Positions 53,192-61,290 are shown, counted from the stretch's first letter. The stretch: 64,000 nucleotides of DNA from Treponema sp. (GCA_024400915.1 JAKSLX010000001.1:62001-126000), one strand, 5' to 3'. Numbers and translations: made by a program. Notes: generated by a model not told the origin, from the sequence alone.

Positions 53192-53587
53192 ATGATTTCA
53201 ACAAAAGGAAGATATGCAATCAGACTGATGATTGACCTTGCGGAACAGAATTCCGACAAACCTGTTTCACTTGATTCAATTGCACAGAGGCAGAACATTT
53301 CCAAGAAGTATCTTGAAAGCATCGTAAAAATGCTCGTAACGGCAGGACTCGTAAAAGGTGTAAGCGGCAAAGGCGGCGGCTATTCATTGATCAGAAAGCC
53401 GGAAGAATACACCATCTATGAAATTCTCGTTGTCACAGAAGGAACCCTTTCCGTCGTTGCATGCCTTGAAGATGGCGCTCCAAAATGCGACAGCAAATCA
53501 AAATGCAAAACCCTTCCGATGTGGAAGGATTTCAACAAAATGATTTTTGAATTTTTCAAAGGAAGAACAGTCAAAGACTTGATGTAG
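53192..53587 (+). CDS. Rrf2-family transcriptional regulator (CymR/IscR-like)
   Basis: A 131-aa winged-helix regulator. The N-terminus MISTKGRYAIRLMIDLAEQ and the recognition region VSLDSIAQRQNISKKYLESIV, then the wing GKGGGYSL, are typical of Rrf2 proteins. Three cysteines, C91, C99 and C105, are spaced like the cluster ligands of IscR (C-x7-C-x5-C here; C-x5-C-x5-C in E. coli IscR), whereas CymR lacks such a set. It could thus sense Fe-S or redox status as well as cysteine supply. Its position beside cysK and the recurring palindrome at sulfur genes make it the likely regulator of that set. Confidence 0.9.
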   Translation: MISTKGRYAIRLMIDLAEQNSDKPVSLDSIAQRQNISKKYLESIVKMLVTAGLVKGVSGKGGGYSLIRKPEEYTIYEILVVTEGTLSVVACLEDGAPKCDSKSKCKTLPMWKDFNKMIFEFFKGRTVKDLM

Positions 53588-53607
53588 TCCTGACCATTCT
53601 AAAAGCA

Positions 53608-54783
53608 CTAAATCTTCAGCTTCTTATTGATGTCCGCAAGGCGCTCGAGGGCAGCATTCAACGTTTCATCCTTTTTTGCAAAGTGAATCCTGAGGTAATC
53701 ATTTACAGGCTCTTTGAAAAAGCTTGAACCCGGAACCATTCCGACTCCAACATCGCGTGCGAGGATTTCTCCAAATTCAAGGTCACTTTCAACACCAAGT
53801 TTTTTCATCTGCTGACTAAAGTCAATCATGATGTAATATGCTCCCTCAGGAACATTGTGGACAAGACCGATGTCATCAAGCCCCTTTACCATCAGATCCC
53901 TAAGGTGAGTATACTTTGCCGTAAGTTCGTCGTAATAATCCTGACCGAATTTCAATCCTGTAACCATGGCCTCCTGAAGTGGAGCAGCGGCCCCTACCGT
54001 CAAAAAGTCATGCACCTTCTTGATGCGTTCCGTAATTTCTGCAGGAGCAATGGTATATCCAAGGCGCCATCCAGTCAAAGAGTAGGTCTTTGAAAGTGAA
54101 CCGCACACGATGGTACGCTCACGCATTCCGGGAAGTGAAGCCATGTACACCATTTTGTGAGGTGCGTAGATTATATGCTCATAAACCTCGTCCGTTACAA
54201 TGTATGCATCATATTTCTTTGCAAGATCGGCAATGACAGTCATCTCTTCAAGGGTAAATACTTTTCCGCAAGGGTTTGACGGATTGCAAAGAATGAGTGC
54301 CTTTGCACCGGCCTTGAATGCATCTTCAATCAGGTTTGGATCAAAGGTGTAGCTTGGAGGAACAAGAGGAATATAGATAGGTTCCGCTCCGCTTAAAATC
54401 GTATCCGCACCATAGTTTTCATAGAAGGGACTGAAGATTGCAACCTTGTCACCAGGATTGCATATTGTCATCATGGCGGCCATCATTGCTTCCGTTCCAC
54501 CGCAGGTTACAACGATTTCTTCGTTTGGATTGATGTTCAGCCCCATGAGTTTTGACTGTTTTTCTGCAAGTGCCTCGCGGAAATTCTGGGCACCCCATGT
54601 AAGCGAATACTGATGGAAGTTTTCTTTTGTTACTTCTGCAAGGCGGTCAAGAATCGGTTTTGGCGGTTCAAAGTCAGGGAATCCCTGGCTTAAGTTTACT
54701 GCACCATACTGATTTGAGATGCGGGTCATTCTGCGGATTACACTGTCGGTGAAAGTTGCTGTTCTGTGTGATAATGGTTTCAT
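53608..54783 (-). CDS. Class I aminotransferase, methionine/aromatic-keto-acid type
   Basis: A 391-aa fold-type I PLP aminotransferase. It has VNLSQGFPDFEPPKPI at the N-terminus, VTCGGTEAMMAAMM, LCNPSNPCGKVF, VTDEVYEH and the PLP lysine in GSLSKTYSLTGWRLGY. The N-terminal GFPDF signature and overall layout are those of the methionine/kynurenine aminotransferase group (E. coli YbdL-like). A substrate such as methionine or its keto acid is inferred from the family and the neighbouring met genes. It is convergent with rrf2 (20 bases apart). Confidence 0.88.
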   Translation of the reverse strand: MKPLSHRTATFTDSVIRRMTRISNQYGAVNLSQGFPDFEPPKPILDRLAEVTKENFHQYSLTWGAQNFREALAEKQSKLMGLNINPNEEIVVTCGGTEAMMAAMMTICNPGDKVAIFSPFYENYGADTILSGAEPIYIPLVPPSYTFDPNLIEDAFKAGAKALILCNPSNPCGKVFTLEEMTVIADLAKKYDAYIVTDEVYEHIIYAPHKMVYMASLPGMRERTIVCGSLSKTYSLTGWRLGYTIAPAEITERIKKVHDFLTVGAAAPLQEAMVTGLKFGQDYYDELTAKYTHLRDLMVKGLDDIGLVHNVPEGAYYIMIDFSQQMKKLGVESDLEFGEILARDVGVGMVPGSSFFKEPVNDYLRIHFAKKDETLNAALERLADINKKLKI

Positions 54784-54848
54784 TTTTTTTTCCTGCCAAT
54801 AGTCTTTTCATTTCAAGAATATCCACTCACGGATAAAACATATATCAT

Positions 54849-54986
54849 TATAAAAATACTGCCAGTCAGTCCGTTCCTGCCAAAACCGCTAGCTAGCGTC
54901 GCTACACGCGCAGGCCGGCAAGGAAACTATTGTTCCGCCCTGCGAGTGTTTTTGTCAGTCTCTGCCTTCCTTCCCGTATTTTTATA
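54849..54986. repeat. 138-bp unit with 12-bp perfect terminal inverted repeats
   Basis: TTATAAAAATAC (54849-54860) and GTATTTTTATAA (54975-54986) bracket a GC-richer interior with nested pairing (ACAC..GCAGG against CCTGC..GTGT, GGAA against TTCC) and a CTAGCTAG palindrome at about 54891-54898. It lies between the GlcD-type gene and the aminotransferase gene. It could be a miniature mobile element, an extragenic palindrome or an RNA. No flanking target duplication is obvious. Confidence 0.45.
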
Positions 54987-55021
54987 AAAACATTTGCTGG
55001 CCATGAAGGAATATTTTCACT

Positions 55022-56395
55022 TCATTTCGTATAGCTGATGCCCTGATTTAAAATCCTTTTGGGATCAAAGGCATTCTTTATGCTGTTCATAAGGGTCACA
55101 TTTGCGGCGGGAATTTCACTGAAGAAGAAGTCCCTTTTGCTTACCCCGATTCCGTGCTCGCCGCTTATTAGTCCACCAAGATTGTGCGCTTTTGCATAAA
55201 GTTTTTCAAGGTTTGCGTGAAGTTCCTTTTCCCAGGTTCCTTCATCACGGTCGCCGCGAACAACACAAAGGTGAACGTTTCCGTCTCCTGCATGACCAAA
55301 ACTTATCATCTGCATTTTGCTTTCAGACTCAAGTTCATTGACATAGTTGACGAACCTATCTATCTGATTGATCGGAACAACAATGTCCAAAGGTTCCTGC
55401 TCGCTTGTTGCTTCAACAGCTTTCACAAGGCAGCCCCTGATTTTCCATACGTTGGCACTAAGTTCCGGATCATCAAGAACAATGATCTTGCCTGAAACAT
55501 CTTTTACAGTCTCCTTAAGCAGAGCAATATTGTTTTCAATTTCATCCTTCGCACCGTCAAAAGTCAAAAGAAGATAGGCTTCGCTTTCCCTGTCCGGAAA
55601 TTCCAAACCAAGGAATTTTTCACCAAGGGCAACAACCTTTCTTTCGATAAACTCAACTGCCGTAGGATTAAGGTTTTTCTTAAGGATAACCGGAACCGCT
55701 TCTATTCCTGACTTGAGGGAACCAAAGCAGATCAAAAGGGATCTTGAAAGCTCAGGTTTGCCGATCAGTTTCAAAAGGCACTTGGTGATTACCGCCAGTG
55801 TTCCTTCGCTGCCAACCACCATGTTCTTGATGTCGAGTCCAGTTGTATCCTTGCGGTTCTTTGATCCGGTCCAGACAACCGTTCCGTCGGCAAGAACAAT
55901 TTCTAGGCCCATTACATAATCCCTTGTAACACCGTACTTTACAGCGCGCATTCCGCCTGCGTTTGTGCTGATGTTTCCACCGATGGATGCAAGCTTTTCA
56001 CCCGGATCAGGAGGATAGAAAAGTCCAAGGCTTTCAACATGCTTCTGAAAGTCCTGAAGAATTACTCCAGGTTCAACAGTTGCAGTAAAGTTTTCAGCGT
56101 CAACTTCAAGTATGCGGTTCATGAGGGAAAGATCAAGAATGATTGCACCATTGTGCGGAACGGTAGAACCGACAAGGTTGGTACCGGCACCTCTTGGCGT
56201 TACCGGAATATCATTTTCATTGGCGAACTTAAGGACTGCGCTGACTTCTTCCGTGGACCTTGCAAAAACAAGGACACTTGCAGAACCTTTTTTTCGGCCC
56301 AAAGTATCCGAAAGATATTTGTGTTCAATTCCATCACCATAGATGACGCGAGCATCATCACCAATAATTTTTGAAAGTTCTTTTATGTCGTACAT
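55022..56395 (-). CDS. FAD-linked 2-hydroxyacid oxidoreductase (GlcD / D-lactate dehydrogenase type)
   Basis: A 457-aa member of the FAD_binding_4 / FAD-oxidase_C family. The FAD loop is PVTPRGAGTNLVGSTVP, with VEPGVILQDF, GEKLASIGGNISTNAGG and VVGSEGTLAVIT. The C-terminal domain has MQMISFGHAGDGNVHLC and GGLISGEHGIGVSK, whose His residues bind metal and substrate. These enzymes oxidise D-2-hydroxyacids (glycolate, D-lactate and longer analogues). ATG 56395 is preferred over TTG 56422 because GGGAAA lies six bases before it. It lies about 100 bases downstream of metQ, beyond a terminator hairpin. Confidence 0.9.
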   Translation of the reverse strand: MYDIKELSKIIGDDARVIYGDGIEHKYLSDTLGRKKGSASVLVFARSTEEVSAVLKFANENDIPVTPRGAGTNLVGSTVPHNGAIILDLSLMNRILEVDAENFTATVEPGVILQDFQKHVESLGLFYPPDPGEKLASIGGNISTNAGGMRAVKYGVTRDYVMGLEIVLADGTVVWTGSKNRKDTTGLDIKNMVVGSEGTLAVITKCLLKLIGKPELSRSLLICFGSLKSGIEAVPVILKKNLNPTAVEFIERKVVALGEKFLGLEFPDRESEAYLLLTFDGAKDEIENNIALLKETVKDVSGKIIVLDDPELSANVWKIRGCLVKAVEATSEQEPLDIVVPINQIDRFVNYVNELESESKMQMISFGHAGDGNVHLCVVRGDRDEGTWEKELHANLEKLYAKAHNLGGLISGEHGIGVSKRDFFFSEIPAANVTLMNSIKNAFDPKRILNQGISYTK

Positions 56396-56440
56396 GTAAT
56401 TTTCCCAAACAGGAGACTGCAAGATACTGCAGGTCCATAT

Positions 56441-56468
56441 GCAAAAACTGGCATCCAGAAGATGCCAG
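56441..56468 (-). terminator. Intrinsic terminator of metQ
   Basis: On the minus strand CTGGCATC (56468-56461) and GATGCCAG (56455-56448) form an 8-bp perfect stem with a 5-base loop, followed by TTTTTGC (56447-56441). It stands between metQ and the GlcD-type gene. Confidence 0.8.
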
Positions 56469-56497
56469 CAATTTATTTAAGAATATTGATTGTCCGT

Positions 56498-57343
56498 TTA
56501 TTTATACTGTTCAAGTTCATCAATTCCCCAGCCGGTCTTGATGTAGTATCCGCTGAACTTGTTGTTGTAAACGTCTTCCGTTGCTGCCGACTGGTAAGCC
56601 TTTACGATCTTGTCATACACGGCAACCTTTTCCTTATCCTTCAGGTCAGCAGTGCGTGCGGCAATAAGGTTCCAGTATTCCTTGTCTTCCAGCGTGTCCT
56701 TTACGATTGCTGTCTTAGGATCGATGTTGAAATCAAGGGCATAGTTTCCGTTGATGGCAGCTGCAGTAACATCATTCAAAGCGGAAGGAATCGTATTTGC
56801 TGCAAGTTCCTTAATCACAATGTTTTTTGGATTTCCAACAATATCATTTACAGTTGGATTGAAGCCTGCATCTTCCTTCAATGTGATGAGTCCTGCAGAT
56901 TCAAGAACCTTGATTGCGCGTCCACCATTTGTAACATCGTTTGGAATTGCAACAACGTCCCCGTCCTTAAGTTCGTCAATTGATTTGATCTTGTTTGAAT
57001 AAACGTTAAGCGGTGTAAGGAATGTATTTCCAATAAGGCTGATGTCATATCCCTTGTTCTTGATTTCAGTTGCAAAGAAAATGCGGTGCTGGAATCCGTT
57101 CAAATCGATTTCGCCATTGGCAAGTGCATTGTTTGGTGTTACATAGTCTGTGAACTGAACGATCTTAAGATTGATTCCCTGTGCCTTGAGTGCCTTCTGT
57201 GCAGGTTCCCACAAGTCTTCATAGACTGATCCAGTTACGCCAAGTTTAACTACGACTTCAGTAGATTTTCCCGAAGACTTATTGCAAGATACAAAACCGA
57301 AAACTGCAGCTGCAGCAAGAATTGATGTGATTATTTTTTTCAT
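56498..57343 (-). CDS. metQ: Methionine ABC transporter substrate-binding lipoprotein MetQ
   Basis: A 281-aa NLPA-family lipoprotein (signal ending FVSC, Cys20). The mature part has KLGVTGSVYEDLWEPAQ, FTDYVTPNNALANGEIDLNGFQH, VAIPNDVTNGGRA, and the GNYALDF segment, all MetQ features. It binds methionine or its analogues in the periplasm for MetNI. Its own promoter (57622-57650) with two operators gives a leader of about 270 bases that contains a small ORF. Upstream read-through from metNI could also reach it. Confidence 0.93.
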   Translation of the reverse strand: MKKIITSILAAAAVFGFVSCNKSSGKSTEVVVKLGVTGSVYEDLWEPAQKALKAQGINLKIVQFTDYVTPNNALANGEIDLNGFQHRIFFATEIKNKGYDISLIGNTFLTPLNVYSNKIKSIDELKDGDVVAIPNDVTNGGRAIKVLESAGLITLKEDAGFNPTVNDIVGNPKNIVIKELAANTIPSALNDVTAAAINGNYALDFNIDPKTAIVKDTLEDKEYWNLIAARTADLKDKEKVAVYDKIVKAYQSAATEDVYNNKFSGYYIKTGWGIDELEQYK

Positions 57344-57489
57344 GATGGTAATTTCCTTTTATGTGTATTTTGAAGGGGGAAGTCTCCCCCTCGCTTCAGC
57401 CAGCTACGCTGTCTTCCGCTACCCTCTCTGCGGTGTTTACCGGGCCTGCCAAACTGCAGACTCAAATCCCAACACCTGGTGACATTGCA

Positions 57490-57564
57490 TTAGAAGAATA
57501 CACAGAGGCGCATGACTCCATTTCGGAAATTTTCACGCACTAATTTTTCAAAATAGAACTTCAT
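57490..57564 (-). CDS. Candidate 24-codon leader ORF of metQ
   Basis: Reads MKFYFEKLVRENFRNGVMRL plus CVFF, with TAA at 57492-57490. AAGGAGG (57579-57573) lies eight bases before the ATG, the strongest ribosome-binding site of the operon. It contains one internal Met and one Cys close to the stop. I know no homologue. It lies between the promoter and metQ, 146 bases before the metQ ATG, which suggests a regulatory leader peptide. Confidence 0.5.
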   Translation of the reverse strand: MKFYFEKLVRENFRNGVMRLCVFF

Positions 57565-57588
57565 TTCATGCACCTCCTTCAGGTATTA

Positions 57589-57605
57589 CCTAGCAAACTA
57601 ATAGG
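57589..57605. promoter_or_regulatory. CCTA-N9-TAGG operator, downstream site at metQ
   Basis: CCTAGCAAACTAATAGG, about +10 to +26 relative to the predicted start and 49 bp from the upstream site. Confidence 0.7.
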
Positions 57606-57621
57606 AATTAAAGCTAAGTCA

Positions 57622-57650
57622 GTTATACTTTCTAATTCCTATTTAGTCAA
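57622..57650 (-). promoter_or_regulatory. Promoter of metQ
   Basis: -35 TTGACT (57650-57645), a 17-base spacer and -10 TATAAC (57627-57622). It starts 13 bases after the stop of the upstream hydrolase gene. Confidence 0.75.
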
Positions 57651-57654
57651 TAGG
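57638..57654. promoter_or_regulatory. CCTA-N9-TAGG operator on the metQ -35
   Basis: CCTATTTAGTCAATAGG, covering the whole -35 box of the metQ promoter. Confidence 0.75.
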
Positions 57655-57662
57655 TTTATAAA

Positions 57663-58502
57663 TTATTTCTGTGTTTTTTTTATGAACCGGCCGATGTCCC
57701 TGATTACTGAAATCCTGCGGCCAAGCAATCCGTGTTCCGTCGGATATTCCACAAGCTTCTGGACTGCCTTTGTTTCATGGGCTTTCAACCTGTTCCACAA
57801 AGGACCTATCATCCTGTCATTGATGGAAACCGAATCATACTTAGCGGCAAAAATCAGAATGTTTTTATCCTTTATGCCGTCAAAGGCATTTTCAAAACGC
57901 AGCTCATTCTGATTGGAAAGTATGTCTTCATAGATGGCGTCAGTTCCGTCTGAATTCAAAATCTTTCCTTCATTCAGCAAAGCTTCAAGATAGGCTTCCT
58001 TTCCTTCCGGCAAAAGACATGTCGGGTCGTATGGTGCAAGCATGATGATTCCACGGAGCCAGGACAGTTTCTTTCCAGCGTTCAAGGCAGAGTTACCACC
58101 CATGCTGTGTCCCAGAAGAAAAATGCTGTCCGGGTCAACGTTGTAGTTTTCCGTGAACTCCTTTGAATGGGCATATTCCGCAAGATTACAAGCATCCTCC
58201 ACACAATGGGTAACAAGATATTTTCCCTGGCTTCCCCAGGCACCGCGGTGATGTGGAACAAGAACGACACAACCTGCACGGCAAAGGGCATGGGAAATGT
58301 CATCGTTGCGTGCAGATCCAGGATAACCGTGAAGCATGATCACACATGGATGAGGCTTTGGAAAATCCTGAGACGGCCACATGATCTCTCCGTAAATGTG
58401 GCTGCCGTTGCTTACAAAATCAAGGCTCGTATAATCAGGAAGAATGCCTTTCTTCAAGCTGTGCGGATCTTTAAAAAGATATCTTAATTTCAACGAAGAC
58501 AT
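57663..58502 (-). CDS. Alpha/beta hydrolase
   Basis: A 279-aa cytoplasmic hydrolase. CVIMLHGYPGSARND carries the oxyanion HG motif, and LLGHSMGGNSALNAG the nucleophile elbow (GHSMGG). A C-terminal EYPTEHGLLG supplies the His. It resembles dienelactone-hydrolase or S9-like peptidase/esterase folds, but the substrate cannot be assigned. It lies 18 bases downstream of the LDH-like gene in the metNI operon and has GGAGGGAGC before the ATG. A role in releasing 2-hydroxyacids from esters is possible but only inferred. Confidence 0.83.
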   Translation of the reverse strand: MSSLKLRYLFKDPHSLKKGILPDYTSLDFVSNGSHIYGEIMWPSQDFPKPHPCVIMLHGYPGSARNDDISHALCRAGCVVLVPHHRGAWGSQGKYLVTHCVEDACNLAEYAHSKEFTENYNVDPDSIFLLGHSMGGNSALNAGKKLSWLRGIIMLAPYDPTCLLPEGKEAYLEALLNEGKILNSDGTDAIYEDILSNQNELRFENAFDGIKDKNILIFAAKYDSVSINDRMIGPLWNRLKAHETKAVQKLVEYPTEHGLLGRRISVIRDIGRFIKKTQK

Positions 58503-58520
58503 GCTCCCTCCTTTTTTTAT

Positions 58521-59483
58521 CTACAGGCTCAATGCTTTTTTGTAGTTTGCAGTCATTGTTTCACAGCTGGCGGCAAACTTCTTAAGTTCCTCTTCCGTCA
58601 AATCAAGCTCAATCACTTCTGCGATTCCATTATTGTTAAGACGGCATGGAACGGAAGCATAGACATCCTTCTGTCCGTACTGGCCGTTAAGCAAAGTTGA
58701 AACTGGAAGAATGCGGTCTTCATCGCCATAGACAGCCTGAACCACCTGAGCAATGCTTGCGCCGATTCCGAATTCAGTGCTTCCCTTTCCGCCAAGAATT
58801 ATCCAGCCAGCGCCTTTCCCTTTGGCTGCAATTCCTTCAAGGTCAAGATTTCCAAACCTTTCACTCTGATCCTTCATCAGTTTGAGGAGTGATTTTCCCG
58901 CAACAGATACGGTGCTCCACGGAACCATCTGGCTTTCTCCGTGCTCACCAAGGGCATAGGCAACGATTGATTTCTGATCATATCCTGTTGCCTCGCTGAT
59001 TGCACGGCGGAGTCTTGCGCTGTCCAATGTTGTTGAAGTTGAAAAAATGCGCTGAGGATTCCAACCAAGTTTTTCCTGCAGGTAGTGAGTAACAACATCG
59101 GCAGGATTTGAAATGTTTACAATGATGCCGTTGAATCCGCTTGCCTTTATCTGCGGAATAATATCCTTTAGGATTGCCACAGTGGCTCCAAGGGTCTGCT
59201 GTCTGTCAGTCTGACCTGCAGCCATATCAGGAAGAGGACCTGCGGCAATGACGAGGATGTCCGCATCTTTTATGTCGTTGTAGTTTCCGGCATATACATT
59301 GACATGCTTTGTAAGGTAGGTTGACGAATCATAGAGGTCAAGGGCTTGTGCTTCAGCCTTCTTCTGATCCACATCAATATAAACAATTTCTTCTACAAGC
59401 CCCTGGCTTATCAAGGCGTATCCTGCATGACTTCCAACGTGACCTGCACCGATGATTCCGATTTTCCTTCTGTTCAAACTCAT
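58521..59483 (-). CDS. L-2-hydroxyacid dehydrogenase of the lactate/malate dehydrogenase family
   Basis: A 320-aa NAD-dependent dehydrogenase. The Rossmann start is KIGIIGAGHVGSHAGYAL, NISNPADVVTHYLQ is the substrate-site region, and ALGEHGESQMVPWS carries the catalytic His. The specificity loop that reads QKPGETR in lactate dehydrogenases is here a longer AAGPLPDMAAGQTDRQQ, which keeps the Arg but lacks QKPG. This points to a bulkier 2-hydroxyacid than lactate, as in L-2-hydroxyisocaproate dehydrogenase. The gene overlaps metI by four bases and so belongs to the methionine uptake operon. Confidence 0.88.
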   Translation of the reverse strand: MSLNRRKIGIIGAGHVGSHAGYALISQGLVEEIVYIDVDQKKAEAQALDLYDSSTYLTKHVNVYAGNYNDIKDADILVIAAGPLPDMAAGQTDRQQTLGATVAILKDIIPQIKASGFNGIIVNISNPADVVTHYLQEKLGWNPQRIFSTSTTLDSARLRRAISEATGYDQKSIVAYALGEHGESQMVPWSTVSVAGKSLLKLMKDQSERFGNLDLEGIAAKGKGAGWIILGGKGSTEFGIGASIAQVVQAVYGDEDRILPVSTLLNGQYGQKDVYASVPCRLNNNGIAEVIELDLTEEELKKFAASCETMTANYKKALSL

Positions 59484-60160
59484 TTTTTTGCTCCTTTTAC
59501 AATCTTATTTCCGCCCCACTGAATGAGGTTCACACAAATTACAAGCACTACAATTGTCACCCAGGTAACATCAAGCTGGTTCCTGTCGTGACCGTACATG
59601 ATGGCATAGTTTCCAAGACCACCCGCACCGACAGCACCAGCCATGGCAGTAAGACCAATAAGGCTCACAGTTGTAATCATGGTGCCCCTGACGATTGGGC
59701 CTACACTTTCCTTAAGATACACCCTGAAGATGATATCCACTGGGGAAAGGCCCATGCTCAATGCGGCTTCCACAAGTCCACCGTCCACTTCAGCAAGGGC
59801 AGCTTCTATCTGGCGGCTAAAGAAAGGCACCGTTCCAAACACCAGAGGAACAATGGCACCCTTGACCCCGATGGCAGTTCCCATTATCAAACGGCTCAAT
59901 GGCATTACACCTGTAAGCAGAATGATGAATGGCACGGAACGGAACAGGTTTATCGCCTTGTCCAAAAACTGAAAGACAACTTTGTTTTCAAGAACTCCGT
60001 CTTTTTTTGTAACCGTAAGGATGATTCCAAAAACAATTCCGATGGCAAAACTTATGGCACCAGACCACAAGGTCATTACAAAAGTTTCAAGAAGGCCGTT
60101 AAAAAACCTTTCAGGATGAGATGCTACATTAGGTATGATTTTCTGTATGATTTCCAACAT
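59480..60160 (-). CDS. metI: Methionine ABC transporter permease MetI
   Basis: A 226-aa inner-membrane permease with five or six helices. FVMTLWSGAISFAIGIVFG at the N-terminus and the ABC coupling loop EVDGGLVEAALSMGLSPVDIIFRVYLKES are typical of MetI, and VSLIGLTAMAGAVGAGGLG ends the conserved core. The ATG is directly after the metN stop with AAAGGAGG nine bases before it. Confidence 0.93.
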   Translation of the reverse strand: MLEIIQKIIPNVASHPERFFNGLLETFVMTLWSGAISFAIGIVFGIILTVTKKDGVLENKVVFQFLDKAINLFRSVPFIILLTGVMPLSRLIMGTAIGVKGAIVPLVFGTVPFFSRQIEAALAEVDGGLVEAALSMGLSPVDIIFRVYLKESVGPIVRGTMITTVSLIGLTAMAGAVGAGGLGNYAIMYGHDRNQLDVTWVTIVVLVICVNLIQWGGNKIVKGAKK

Positions 60161-61207
60161 TTAGTTTGCCTCCTTTAAAACTTCAACTCCAACGTTTTCT
60201 CCCCTGATGTGTTCCAGGGCACGGTCAATTGCTTCCGTCTGGCCGCTTATGATTGCAACTGTTCCGCCTATAGGAGCATCCTGAACGATTTCAATTTCCG
60301 CAAAGATGATGTTCATGGTTATGTCGTAGATTCTTGAAGTTGCGGAAATCAAAGGCTCGCTGACATTTTTCTGAATGTAGGTAAAACGCACCAGCCTTTC
60401 GCCTTTTTCCAGATGAACCACAGGACTGTCTTCCTTTATCAGGTCTTCGATTTTTGTAAGGCTTGAAGTTGACCTGATGAAACGTCTTGTAACTTCATCC
60501 TGAGGATTTGCAAAGATACTGAAAACTTCTCCCTGCTCAACAATTTTGCCATGCTCCATTACGGCAACATGATCACAGATTGATTTTATGACTTCCATCT
60601 GATGGGTAATTATGACGATGGTAAGACCAAGCTGCTTGTTGAGTTTTTTCAAAAGAGAAAGAATTGCCTTTGTTGTCGTAGGATCAAGAGCGGAAGTTGC
60701 TTCGTCACACAAAAGGATGTCCGGATCATTTGCAAGGGCACGGGCAATGGCAACACGCTGCTTCTGACCTCCACTGAGCTGGGATGGATAATTTTTTTCC
60801 TTGTCGCCAATTTCAACAAGATCAAGAAGTTCGTGAACTTTTTCTGAAATCTGTGCTTTTGAAAGTTCCGAACCTTTCAAAGGGAAAGCAACATTATCAA
60901 AGACAGTACGGCTTGGCATAAGGTTAAAGTGCTGGAAAATCATTCCAATCTTCTTGCGCTCTTCCCTAAGCTCCTTTGCAGAAAGGGCAAGGAAATCTTT
61001 TCCCTTTACAGTAACCGTTCCAGCTGTAGGACGACCCAGCAGATTTATGGTTCTAACCAGTGTAGATTTTCCAGCGCCAGAAAAACCGATGATTCCGTAG
61101 ATTTCACCCTGCCTGATGGAGACGGTTGCATCCTCTACGGCGTTAAATGTTTTTCCGTTTTGCTGGAACGTTTTGTAGATGTTCTTTAATTCAATTATGT
61201 TTTCCAT
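60161..61207 (-). CDS. metN: Methionine ABC transporter ATPase MetN
   Basis: A 348-aa ATPase. Walker A is GFSGAGKST, signature LSGGQKQRVAIARAL, Walker B ILLCDEATSALDP, and the H-loop His lies in IITHQMEV. The C-terminal 100 residues (LVRFTYIQKNVSEPLIS ... GGTVAIISG) form the NIL domain that binds methionine and causes trans-inhibition. ATG 61207 is chosen over TTG 61225 and ATG 61213 because GGAT lies seven bases upstream and the family starts MENIIELKNI. The promoter holds two CCTA-N9-TAGG sites. Confidence 0.94.
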   Translation of the reverse strand: MENIIELKNIYKTFQQNGKTFNAVEDATVSIRQGEIYGIIGFSGAGKSTLVRTINLLGRPTAGTVTVKGKDFLALSAKELREERKKIGMIFQHFNLMPSRTVFDNVAFPLKGSELSKAQISEKVHELLDLVEIGDKEKNYPSQLSGGQKQRVAIARALANDPDILLCDEATSALDPTTTKAILSLLKKLNKQLGLTIVIITHQMEVIKSICDHVAVMEHGKIVEQGEVFSIFANPQDEVTRRFIRSTSSLTKIEDLIKEDSPVVHLEKGERLVRFTYIQKNVSEPLISATSRIYDITMNIIFAEIEIVQDAPIGGTVAIISGQTEAIDRALEHIRGENVGVEVLKEAN

Positions 61208-61227
61208 ACGCATATCCAATTTCAATT

Positions 61228-61244
61228 CCTACTAAGTTAGTAGG
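61228..61244. promoter_or_regulatory. CCTA-N9-TAGG operator, downstream site at metN
   Basis: CCTACTAAGTTAGTAGG, an almost perfect palindrome, about +7 to +23 relative to the predicted start and 46 bp from the upstream site. Confidence 0.75.
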
Positions 61245-61257
61245 TTTAGATAATTGG

Positions 61258-61286
61258 ATAATACGCTCATTCACCTATATAGTCAA
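61258..61286 (-). promoter_or_regulatory. Promoter of metNI
   Basis: -35 TTGACT (61286-61281), a 17-base spacer and -10 TATTAT (61263-61258). The -35 begins 10 bases after the stop of the SDR gene. Confidence 0.75.
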
Positions 61287-61290
61287 TAGG
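61274..61290. promoter_or_regulatory. CCTA-N9-TAGG operator on the metN -35
   Basis: CCTATATAGTCAATAGG, covering the -35 box of metN and sharing TAGTCAATAGG with the metQ site. Confidence 0.75.

Larger units (their letters stand above)
57344..57662 (-). promoter_or_regulatory. metQ promoter and structured leader
   Basis: From 57662 to the metQ ATG the region holds the promoter, two operators, a strong-SD 24-codon ORF (57564-57490) and two stems. The first stem is GGTGTT with AACACC (57476-57471 and 57437-57432), reinforced by GGG/CCC inside it. The second is GGGGGA with TCCCCC (57390-57385 and 57380-57375) with a GACT loop. No match to the S-box, SMK, T-box or cobalamin riboswitch consensus is visible. 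Confidence 0.5.

Noticed and set aside
57344..57662. Known sulfur riboswitch or T-box in the metQ leader
   Set aside because: The SAM-I, SAM-II, SMK and SAH cores and the T-box sequence AGGGTGG-ACCGCG were sought and are not matched.
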